Part shown: positions 54,846 to 62,948 of the stretch, piece by piece
How the letters are laid out: every line of letters starts with the position of its first letter
Position numbering within the stretch: position 1 is the first letter of the stretch
Origin: Paulinella micropora
Lineage: Eukaryota; Cercozoa; Imbricatea; Euglyphida; Paulinellidae
Assembly (NCBI GenBank): GCA_019918135.1
Contig: WBZZ01003950.1
Coordinates: forward strand, 205,001 to 269,000
Reading direction: 5' to 3'
DNA length: 64,000 nt
The notes under the pieces: generated by a model
The model's input: the letters and a program-made list of their open reading frames with translations, nothing else
Database searches by the model: none
Told to the model about the DNA's origin: nothing
Program-made: the position numbers and the translations under genes

Positions 54846-55859
54846 CTAGAAATGTACGGGCCCCAGGTACTGCCCGACGAGCCCGGCGACGCACGCGGGC
54901 CAGCGCAGACATTCTATACACCAGGGCGCGAGCTCGTGCGTGTACCAGCGTTCGCGGCCGCTGTCGAGCCCGTTCCAGTTCGCCTCGCAGTACCCAGGCC
55001 CGGCACAGGCTCGCAGCCCGCACAGGCTGCCGCCCTTGCGCACTAACGCCACACGGACGTACGAGGCGGGCGACACATTTGCAACCTTGGCCAGCGCGGC
55101 CAGTACATTTGTGTCGCGCCCGTCGGCTCCCGTCGCCTCGATCAGCCGTGTGTCGTCGTCGCGTACCCAGTTGAGCGCGTGCTCGGCCCCTGTACAGCGG
55201 TACAGCCGCAGCCACAGCCGCACACGGCCGCGGTCCAGCGCTGCGCGGTCCAGGAACAACGGGATCTCTTGCACGGGCTGCGCCCCGCGCGGGATCAGCC
55301 GCAGACACAGTCGGTCGCCGACCAGGGCCTGCGACAGACGCAGCGCGTCGGCCACGCGCCGCGTTTGTGCGGCCGACACCTTCCGGTGCATGGCTCGCGT
55401 GGTCTGTTCGAAAACGTCCCGCAGGCAGTCCTGGGCCTTGGGCGCCGCGCGGCCCCAGCACTGGCGCACAAACATCCATTGCTCGGCGCTGGTCTTGCGG
55501 GCGGCGTACTCGGTGGGGTCGGCGCCTAACCTCGCCAGCAGGCCCGCGACCAGCTGGCCCCGCACCCACGCGACCTTTCGCCCCTTGGTGCACACACTCC
55601 GGATGCCGTGCGGGTTCTTGTGGAAGACGCACCACAGCATCGCCAGGTCAACGCCGGGGCGGTGCTGCCAGCCTTGGGCCAGCAGGTCGTCCATTGTCTG
55701 CGTTAGCGTCTGTGGGGTGCAGATGAGCCTCTGCAGCAGCGCCTGGCGTGCACGGGCGTCTAGCGCGAAATGGGGTGTGGCGGTGGGCACGCAGGGCGCG
55801 GCTGTCGGTACAGCCCAGTTGACACGGCAGGGCTCGGGCAAACCGGCCGAGCCCTGCAT
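54846..55859 (-). CDS. Unknown Arg/Leu-rich protein
   Basis: 337 residues from ATG 55857-55859, one intact frame. The frame is open further upstream only through (GA)n and G runs, so the first ATG after them was chosen. The protein is alpha-helical and rich in Arg, Ala and Leu, with a Cys/Trp-rich end (WCIECLRWPACVAGLVGQYLG). A segment like LDRAALDRGRVRLWLRLYRC suggests a beta-sheet core. No motif recognised; no TM helix or signal peptide. GC-rich codon use resembles its neighbours. Confidence 0.6.
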   Translation of the reverse strand: MQGSAGLPEPCRVNWAVPTAAPCVPTATPHFALDARARQALLQRLICTPQTLTQTMDDLLAQGWQHRPGVDLAMLWCVFHKNPHGIRSVCTKGRKVAWVRGQLVAGLLARLGADPTEYAARKTSAEQWMFVRQCWGRAAPKAQDCLRDVFEQTTRAMHRKVSAAQTRRVADALRLSQALVGDRLCLRLIPRGAQPVQEIPLFLDRAALDRGRVRLWLRLYRCTGAEHALNWVRDDDTRLIEATGADGRDTNVLAALAKVANVSPASYVRVALVRKGGSLCGLRACAGPGYCEANWNGLDSGRERWYTHELAPWCIECLRWPACVAGLVGQYLGPVHF

Positions 55860-56485
55860 TCGCTGCTCTTGGAGTTTGTTGCTAGAAGGAGCGGCGGTGA
55901 GTGTGTGTGTGTGAGAGAGAGAGAGAGAAAAGCGAGAGAGAGGGAAAGAGGGAGATTGGAGGGAAAAAAGGGTGGTCACGGGGTGAAAATCCCCGAAAGA
56001 AAAGGAATGAAGGGAAGGAAAAGGGGGGGGGGGAGAAATGAACCCGGGAGAGGGTAGGGGGACACAAAAAAAAGGTCTACAACCCCTCTCCCCACGAGAG
56101 CAGACGATCGGAGAAAGATTGGTACGCGGGGGGGGCCGAGAGGCGGGGCGGGTATTTGTGGGGGGGGGGGGGGGCCGAGAGGCGGGGCGGGTATTTGTGT
56201 GTGTGTGTGTGGAGGGGGGGGGGGGGGGCCGCAGGCAAGAGTAGAAAAAGCCGGCGCACTGGAGAGGCAGGGGGAGGGGAAAGGCGGGGGGGGGGGGGGG
56301 GGGCTCTCCGAAGCTTTTCTTTTTTGTGTGTAGCAATCAATCGCCATTTCTCGTTGCAAGCTCCCTTTCTTCGGCCTGTACACACACCCGTACTTTTGTT
56401 TGTTTGAAACAAAAAAAAACAAACTTACCAGACCCAAAGAAAGCAGCAGACCCTCCTGTCCCTTCGATTACGAGGAAGGTCAAAA
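55860..56485. other. G-tract and microsatellite spacer
   Basis: (GT)n(GA)n near 55900-55930, G10 at 56026-56035, two near-identical blocks each made of a G run followed by CCGAGAGGCGGGGCGGGTATTTGTG (56127-56160 and 56161-56201), more G runs to 56303, then an AT-rich leader for the plus-strand gene at 56486. Divergent promoter region. Confidence 0.65.
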
Positions 56486-57439
56486 ATGTTCAGCACCGTG
56501 ACCGTGTCGTTCGAGCCCTGCGCGGCCCTCTCTGATCCTTTTACGGGGCAAACTGTACGCGCGATCGCGGCGAGGGCCAAGCTTTTGAGGTGGCAGACGT
56601 GCTTGCTCGACTTGGCAGAGCTAGGGCTAGAGCCCGGCGATCGGCCGCCCGAAGGCGACGCCTGCGTGCTGTTGATTAGGCGTGGCGTGTGGCGTTTCAT
56701 GGAGTTGGGGTCCATAGCTTTAGGTTTGCCGTTACCAGCGGGTGCTAGCAGCCTGCTACAAGACGAGTTGCTGGCGCTCAAGTGGCCAGCGCGGGCCGCC
56801 CCCGTGCGCGGGGACTGTCCTTCCCCCAAGAACTGCCAGACCCTGGCCTTCGGCGAGGCCGACGGCGCCGTGCCGATCGAGATCCTGCCGTTGCTGGCCC
56901 GGCTGAAGCGCGGGGTTGAGGGGCTGATCCCGGAGGCACGGGACTGCCCAGCACGCGGCAACCTGTACTCGAACAACCGCCGCCAGGGAATGTCGCCGCA
57001 CGGCCACGACGGCCTGGCCGGCGTGATCGGTGCGAGGCTCGGCGCCGCCATGGGCCTGCACTGGCACTGGTACTTCGGCCGGCAACCCGTGGGCAGAGGA
57101 GGTGAGCATCCAGCTGGGCCACGGCGACGTGTACATCATGTCGGCCGTCAGCGCGGGGGCCGGCTGGCGCAGCAGGTCGGCCTTGGCGCTCCGCCACGCA
57201 GCGGGGTCCAATTGCTACGCGCGGTTCCTGCCCCCCGCCCCAAGAAAAGAAAGCGACAGCCCCACAGCCCGCCGCTGGTGCCGCTGGCGCTGCCGCCGCG
57301 GCAGCCGGAGCTGCCGCCAGAGTTTGTTCTGCAGTCCCCGCCGCTAGACCTCCTCCTGCCGCCGCCGCTGGAGCCGCCGTCACCGCCGCCGGCCTCGCGC
57401 TCCAGTGACATCTCCGGGGGGAAATGCACACCCACGTGA
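56486..57439 (+). CDS. 2OG-Fe(II) oxygenase-like (AlkB-related) protein with displaced central frame
   Basis: ATG 56486. The order of motifs matches a 2-oxoglutarate/Fe(II) oxygenase family known from fungi, algae and large DNA viruses, as I recall it: VLLIRRGVWRF, LKWPARA, NLYSNNRRQGMSPHGHDG, VIGARLGAAMGLHWHWYFG, PVG, then in the +1 frame EEVSIQLGHGDVYIMS...GWRSRSALALRHAAG. The +1 change is at GGC A GAG (about 57096). The original frame resumes around 57232 with a basic, Pro-rich tail (PKKRKRQPHSPP) to TGA 57437-57439. Such enzymes demethylate nucleic acids or hydroxylate proteins. The expected iron-binding HxD reads H172-G-H174-D175 here, so metal binding may be altered. Compensating changes keep both ends in one frame. 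Confidence 0.6.
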   Translation: MFSTVTVSFEPCAALSDPFTGQTVRAIAARAKLLRWQTCLLDLAELGLEPGDRPPEGDACVLLIRRGVWRFMELGSIALGLPLPAGASSLLQDELLALKWPARAAPVRGDCPSPKNCQTLAFGEADGAVPIEILPLLARLKRGVEGLIPEARDCPARGNLYSNNRRQGMSPHGHDGLAGVIGARLGAAMGLHWHWYFGRQPVGRGGEHPAGPRRRVHHVGRQRGGRLAQQVGLGAPPRSGVQLLRAVPAPRPKKRKRQPHSPPLVPLALPPRQPELPPEFVLQSPPLDLLLPPPLEPPSPPPASRSSDISGGKCTPT

Positions 57440-57838
57440 CTCCCTCTGCATGCTCCCCGTCCTTACTCCTTCACCTCCCCCCCCCCCCCCCCCCCCCCTC
57501 CCGCTTTTTCTTTTTTTTGCGCTTCCCGACCAAACTGCCATCGTCAGCCAAACACCAAATTCTTTGTTGTGCAAGCCTGATTTTTTTTTTGTACAGATAT
57601 ATTCCCTGCAACACTCTCGTCTTCTTTTTTCTTCCCCTTTAAATTGCGCAGTCTGGACCTACGTTTTTGCTGAGGCTAACGCCGGCGGGGCGAGGATTTT
57701 TTTTTTCTTCTTTTATTTTATTTTTTTGAACATCAGATATCTTTGCCTTTTTTTTTTGTTTTTTTTTTTTTTTGTTGGTAGAGCTTTTTTAGTATTAAGT
57801 AAAAGAAGTATTCTCGGCGCACAAGAGAGGTCTATTCC
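57440..57838. other. Pyrimidine-rich spacer
   Basis: C run of about 21 at 57479-57499, T-rich tracts throughout, ending in T-rich sequence then GTTGGTAG (AG 57780-57781), 58 nt before ATG 57839. No gene seen. Confidence 0.6.
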
Positions 57839-58858
57839 ATGACCCTTGTCACCGTAATTTTTTTAAAACTGAGCGACAGCGGAGTTTTGATACATGACGA
57901 GAAAAGCCGCAATTTTGAGCTTGGAGAGTGGAAGAGGTTCGATAAGCTGCGAATTGCCGTCCTGAAAGCTCTGGAAATTCCTTTGAACACGCCGTTATGG
58001 CCTTACAGGCAGGGAGTGGCGCGTCAACATGTGGACGTGGACGACCTAAAAAGGGACATAGAAATTCATAGAGAGCTCCGGTTACAAGCACTAAGTCATG
58101 AGGTAGAGGAGCAGCGCTTTGGAAATGAGGTGAAGCTAAAAACGACAATGCAAAAATGGTATAACAGGCTGGGCAAGCCATTCAAACGAGACGGAAGTGC
58201 TTACATTTCGCTGACAGTCGAAACCGACGAAGGGACCTGGTACCCACAGTACCATCGACTGGTCAATTTGGTAAACGTGCGGGGGGAGAGATTGCGCAGG
58301 CTTTTTAAGGCAGACGAAGATATCACCGACGCAGTGCAGCAGCCCCTGGCAGACGCGTTAGCTGCGCTATTGCACAAAAGCCCTCGGTGCCTTCTTGGCA
58401 ACGTATTGGAAGCGCGTCGACTAGACCAGCTGTTGAGCGAGAGAATACGTGGTCGGCGGCCTTTGTTTGGGCCGTACCGCCCCAAGATCATAACTACTTT
58501 GCAAGAGTTCCTAAAGAGTCCAGGAGTTTTGTTGCCTGACGACTGGCGAGAAGTGTTGTCCGCGGTCCAGAAACTCGCCGACCTTAAAATCGCTAGCTAC
58601 AAGCTGGGTTATTACCAAGTACGCCTGCTGATCGCGGAACTGCAAGGCTGGAGATTGAAGTCCGAGGTTCTGGAGCTGACAAATGAACTGAATTCGATAC
58701 TTTGGACCATGAGAGACGATCCCAATCAAGAGCGACGCATAGCGATCAAAAGAGCGCTAACAAAAGCGAATCCAACAAGCGATCTACAAAAGCAAATACA
58801 AGGGTTTTTGGGAAGCGTCGATCGCGCAGCTTGCGCCGGGTGTGGCTGCCAAAAGTAA
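57839..58858 (+). CDS. Unknown helical protein
   Basis: 339 residues in one intact frame from ATG 57839 to TAA 58856-58858. Mostly alpha-helical and charged, with repeated Leu/Arg/Glu-rich helices (LKRDIEIHRELRLQALSHEV; RRLDQLLSERIRGRR). The end is CAGCGCQK, a possible metal site. AT-richer than the giant gene, closer in composition to the kinase-fold gene downstream. No TM helix, no signal peptide, no family recognised. Confidence 0.7.
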   Translation: MTLVTVIFLKLSDSGVLIHDEKSRNFELGEWKRFDKLRIAVLKALEIPLNTPLWPYRQGVARQHVDVDDLKRDIEIHRELRLQALSHEVEEQRFGNEVKLKTTMQKWYNRLGKPFKRDGSAYISLTVETDEGTWYPQYHRLVNLVNVRGERLRRLFKADEDITDAVQQPLADALAALLHKSPRCLLGNVLEARRLDQLLSERIRGRRPLFGPYRPKIITTLQEFLKSPGVLLPDDWREVLSAVQKLADLKIASYKLGYYQVRLLIAELQGWRLKSEVLELTNELNSILWTMRDDPNQERRIAIKRALTKANPTSDLQKQIQGFLGSVDRAACAGCGCQK

Positions 58859-59022
58859 AAAAGAAACACGCGCAAATCAAACATCGCAAAAAAAAGAAAG
58901 AGTCCAAAAAAAAGAATTAAAAGAACTTTATTTTGGATGGATTAAAGTCTTTGGCCTTCTAAGTAACTGCCTGGACAGCTCCTTGGCAGTTCCGGACCGG
59001 AACGACGCCCGAAATGTCCTTT

Positions 59023-59024
<2 letters not shown>

Positions 59025-59059
<35 letters not shown>

Positions 59060-60095
59060 GTCGCTGGCCGGAATTTGCGGTGAAAGAAAGATTTTGCGAA
59101 AGTTTGCCGGCATTTGCGGCAAAAGAAAGGTTTCATGCGAAGTTTGCCGGCATTTGCGGCAAAGAAAGTTTCGCGCGAAGTTGACCCCATTCCGGACAGC
59201 ACAAGAAAAAAAAAAGAATTTCTTCATTTTGGCAATTAGCTAAAGCTGTGATGGCAAAAATTTCGGGAAAGATTGGCGAGCGGGGAAAATGTATAATTTT
59301 TTTGTAATTATCCCCGCCCGCCATTCTTTCCCGAAATTTTTGCTATTAAATTTAGCAGGGAAATTGTCCTCTTGCAAAAAAAAAAAAAAAAAAAAAAAAT
59401 CAGTCACTGGCCGAAATTTGCGGTGAAAAGAGAGGTTCCGCAAAATTTGCTGGCATTTGCGGCAAAAAAGGGTTTCGCAAAAGTTTGCAGAAATCTGTGG
59501 TGAAAGAAAAGTCTCGCGCGAAAGTTTGCAGGCATTTGCGGCAAAAGAAAGTTTCGCGCGAAGTTGACCTGATTCCGGACAACAAAAAAAAAAAGAATTT
59601 CTTCATTTTGGCAATTAGCTAAATCTGTGATGGCAAAAATTTCGGGAAAGAATGGCGGGCGGGGAAAATGTATAATTTTTTTGTAATTTTCCCCGCCCGC
59701 CGTTCTTTCCCGAAATTTTTGCTATTAAATTTAGCAGGATTGCCGAAATTGTAAAAAAAAAAAAAAAAAAAAAACAGTCGCTGACCGAGTTTTGCAGTGA
59801 AAGAAAGTTTCGCGAAAGTTTGCCGAAATCTGTGGTGAAAGAGAAGTTTCGCGAAGGTTTGCAGGCACTTGCGGCAAAAGAAAGTTTCGCGCGAAGTTGA
59901 CCTGATTCCGGACAACACAAAAAAAAAAGAATTTCTTCATTTTGGCAATTAGCTAAATCTGTGATGACAAAAATTTCGGGAAAGAATGGCGGGCGGGGAA
60001 AGTGTATGATTTTTTTGTAATTTTCCCCGCCCGCCATTCTTTCCCGAAATTTTTTGCTATTAAATTTAGCAGGATTGCCGAAATGTCCTTCGCCC
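59025..60095. repeat. Tandem satellite, three units, each with a long near-perfect palindrome
   Basis: A-runs start units at 59025, 59376 and 59753 (spacing about 351 and 377 bp). Each unit has GCCGGCATTTGCGGCAAAAG-type motifs, the stretch GCGAAGTTGACC, then a palindrome: 59255-59342, 59634-59722 and 59968-60057. Arms of about 38 nt (CAAAAATTTCGGGAAAG...) flank a 10-12 nt AT loop; in units 2 and 3 the arms differ at one or two positions, and in unit 1 at a few more. Each would fold into a long hairpin. Open frames here are artefacts of the repeat. No transposase is associated. A MITE-like or centromeric/telomeric satellite origin is possible. Confidence 0.85.
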
Positions 60096-60543
60096 AAAAA
60101 AAAGAAATTCTTTGTGTACCGTAATTTGAGGAAAATATCCGATAACCGCAGATTTCGGCGCACCTGATGTTTGCCGCGAAGTTTACCTGGTTTTTAGGCA
60201 GACAGATAAAAAAAAATCGCCACCAAACAAAAGCAGTTGTGCACATTGCTGCGCTCCACGTAGCCAACAAAACTCGGTGCTGAGGTCGCGAAATGTACCG
60301 GGTCCGGCAAATTTTGCTGTGTAGTAGAACACAGCAAAAATTTTTGTCGTGGCTCTACGAGGTGCAAAAATCTATTGCAGTGTTATTGCCTTCTTGAGAT
60401 TTTCTTTTTTTAATTCAAGACTCCACCAAATGTAGGCGGAGAAGGTGCCTCGGCAACATTCTGCATTTCATTACCGTTGAACGCAGCTTTTCCACTCATT
60501 GACTCCCGGCGAATCAGGATTGCTATGCGTAGAAAAGCCGACA
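60096..60543. other. Unassigned spacer
   Basis: A diverged satellite fragment (TTTGCCGCGAAGTTTACCTGG, about 60170-60190), then AT-rich sequence containing AACACAGCAAAAATTTTTG. Nothing else recognised. Confidence 0.5.
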
Positions 60544-61788
60544 TTAACTGCTCAACGTCTTGCTTTGTGACAATGGGGGCTGGTTTTGCAACAAATACCC
60601 ACGTGTTAAATACGAGGTTTTTTGTAGAGATATCGAAAATTCACAATTATCAGTGATTTGGCAGAGCCACGGGAGGTCTGGTACCGGGAAATTATACGAT
60701 GCCCTTTTTTGGTACTTACCTGGTTTCAAGTACTGCAAGGCTGAAGCGCATGGACGAATGAAATATTTTGATACTTCTTGACCCCTTAAGGGAGTAATAG
60801 TCGACAGCCACCAATTGACACATCGCTTGAAAGTACGGTGGCCCTCCTCAGGCTCCTTTAGAATCGCCAGGACGTGTTCGAGAATACAAGTAAGCAGCTT
60901 TGCGTTGAGGTGCCCGATACTGTTCGCAAGCAGGCTCAGTGCATTGGATAAGGTCAGCGTTTTTTCAAGCGTTTCCTCGCTTGCTCCAGCAGGGAACCCC
61001 ACCAAGTCGAGACAGAAATAAGGGTCTATGTCAATCAAGAGAAACCAGCGGAGTGTGTTTTCGGGCTTGTTGTCACAATGCCAAATGCGTTTCTTGGCAA
61101 GTAAAGCCATCGAGTCTCTTGTAAACTCTCTGTATTTCTTTACTTCTTGGTCACTCGCCACTTTGATGGAACTAAGGTCTGTGCCTTTCTCTCCATCAGG
61201 CGCAGGAAAGTAATCCATTACGATCCACATGTACTGTTTCTGATTGGCTTCTACGACCGCAACGCAGGCGTGTACTGAGGGTGCCAGCCCTTTATTCGCA
61301 AAGTATTGTTGCAGTTGCATACAGTCCGCCGCATAGGGCTCAACCAGTTTCTTCTCAGCCGCACCCTTGAATAATATGTTACCTACCAGTTTCAACAGCT
61401 TCTTCGATTGTTGTAGAATGATGATGTCGGGAGCAGGCTGCTTGTATCCGGAATCCTTGAGAAGTGCTTTAAAATATTCGGATCGAACGGAATAGTACGG
61501 CAGTGCTTGTGGAAAAGCTTTCTTAAATTCTTGTGCCGATTGTTCTCCTTTTTCTAAGAACCACGCGATCAAGTCGTCTAGGCCAACTGTTTTCTTTGCG
61601 TTCTCTGGGTACGTACAGGTAAAGGGCTGCCAACGCAAGACTTTTCTTTCAAAGCTCGAAAAGTCTAGCTCATCCCCACAATTTTTACATGCGTCTCCCT
61701 TTAACCCAAGCAACGTGATTAAATTTTGTCTGCTCCTGGCCGCGTGGCTAAGCTGCAACTTGGATTCGCTTTGCTTTGATGTACGCAT
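60544..61788 (-). CDS. Protein-kinase-fold protein
   Basis: 414 residues, intact, ATG 61786-61788. The N-terminus has CKNCGDEL (possible zinc knuckle). The kinase core is visible: MWIVMDYF hinge (residues about 187-194), catalytic loop IWHCDNKPENTL (H237, D239, K241, N244) and LIDIDP (D253/D255) as the metal-binding motif. All catalytic-loop residues are present, so unlike the two kinase-fold genes near 15-18 kb this one could be active. Such HxDxKPxN plus DxD arrangements occur in small-molecule and atypical kinases. The C-terminal 150 residues are helical. The gene has no frame breaks although it lies beside the satellite. Confidence 0.65.
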   Translation of the reverse strand: MRTSKQSESKLQLSHAARSRQNLITLLGLKGDACKNCGDELDFSSFERKVLRWQPFTCTYPENAKKTVGLDDLIAWFLEKGEQSAQEFKKAFPQALPYYSVRSEYFKALLKDSGYKQPAPDIIILQQSKKLLKLVGNILFKGAAEKKLVEPYAADCMQLQQYFANKGLAPSVHACVAVVEANQKQYMWIVMDYFPAPDGEKGTDLSSIKVASDQEVKKYREFTRDSMALLAKKRIWHCDNKPENTLRWFLLIDIDPYFCLDLVGFPAGASEETLEKTLTLSNALSLLANSIGHLNAKLLTCILEHVLAILKEPEEGHRTFKRCVNWWLSTITPLRGQEVSKYFIRPCASALQYLKPGKYQKRASYNFPVPDLPWLCQITDNCEFSISLQKTSYLTRGYLLQNQPPLSQSKTLSS

Positions 61789-62103
61789 TCTTGAATTGGT
61801 TTTAAGTATTACTTTAGATTGTACAAATCAGCCAAATTAGCAAACATATTTTTTGTTTTTCAATTTCAACTTTACTCACAAGACGTTTTCCTCCCTTTCC
61901 CTTTGCTCTACTCTCCACAGGCTACAGATGTGATCATGTTTGCGGCTTCCGTGGGAAGAGCCAGGAGGGGGATGCGGGTGGGAAGTGTGTGAGAGAGAGA
62001 GGGGAGGGAGAGCGAGGGGGGGGGGGGGGGGGGGGGGGAGGACACAGGGAGAGAGAGAGCAAGAGACAAAATCTTTTTGTTTAAATTGCCTCCATTTTGG
62101 CGC
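61789..62103. other. Spacer with G run
   Basis: AT-rich near the kinase start, then (GA)n and about 20 G at 62018-62038. No gene seen. Confidence 0.55.
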
Positions 62104-62616
62104 CTAGGCGCCCTTGGCCGAGCCGAAGCCGCAGGCGCAATTCTCTTGCTTGTACAGCATCTCGTGGCACAGCGGGCCGTTGCACTTCTTCCACGCGCAG
62201 CCCTGACAATGCTGCTTTTTCTCGGCGTGGCTCTCTTTTTCTGCGTAGTGCAGGGCCAGGGCACGCGCGCCGACCAGGGCCCTGACCACAGCGACGCCGG
62301 CGGCGGATTCCTGCAGCAGTGGCGCGATCAGCTCCTGTAGCGCGTCCTCGTCGCGGGCTTTCTCGTTGAAGTACGCGATGCAGCCGTACCGCTGCGCACA
62401 CCACTCGGGGTTGGAGGACCCGGCATCCCCGCGGCGCACCAGCACGAACTCCTGCGATGTTTCCTTTTTACTTTCCGCTACTTGTGGTGGTGGTTCGGTC
62501 CGCTGTTTCTTGTCGGGCCGGGGAATGTCTGCATACCGGGGGTTCTGGACGTCGGTCATTTTTGGTTTTGCGAGTGGACCGGATTTTTCTGCAGACAACC
62601 TCTGGTTCAAAGTCAT
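62104..62616 (-). CDS. Small protein with C-terminal Cys cluster
   Basis: 170 residues from ATG 62614-62616; the frame is open upstream only through C/G homopolymers. The N-terminus is Lys/Pro-rich (PRPDKKQRTEPPP), followed by a helix rich in Ala and Leu, and a dense Cys/His end (HCQGCAWKKCNGPLCHEML...NCACG) that probably binds zinc. Not recognised as a known finger class. It sits directly downstream of the truncated retroelement but is not part of any retroelement protein I can identify. Confidence 0.55.
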   Translation of the reverse strand: MTLNQRLSAEKSGPLAKPKMTDVQNPRYADIPRPDKKQRTEPPPQVAESKKETSQEFVLVRRGDAGSSNPEWCAQRYGCIAYFNEKARDEDALQELIAPLLQESAAGVAVVRALVGARALALHYAEKESHAEKKQHCQGCAWKKCNGPLCHEMLYKQENCACGFGSAKGA

Positions 62617-62859
62617 TTCTCCCTCCCTCCCGTTTCCCCCGGAAGTCGTACAATTTTTTTCGGGGGGCCGCGGGGAGGAAGGGGGCCCGCGGGGAGGAAG
62701 GGGAGGGGGGGGGCAGGCGGTGGGAAAGAAGGGAAAGTAGAAGGCTAGGGGGGGGGGGGGCGGAACAAAAAAAAAAGGAGGAAAAAAAACAAGTAGGTAA
62801 AGGACGGGAAAGAGAGGGAGGGAGGGGGGGGGGGGGGGGGCCGCGCGACCGACCAACAT

Positions 62860-62932
<73 letters not shown>

Positions 62933-62948
62933 CGGGGGGGGGGGGGGG
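62617..62948. repeat. G-tract block at the retroelement break
   Basis: G-rich purine block with runs of about 12 (62749-62760), 18 (62823-62840), 40 (62893-62932) and 15 G (62934-62948), plus (GA)n 62868-62891. The reverse-transcriptase frame runs on into this block as poly-Pro, which is not meaningful protein. Confidence 0.75.
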
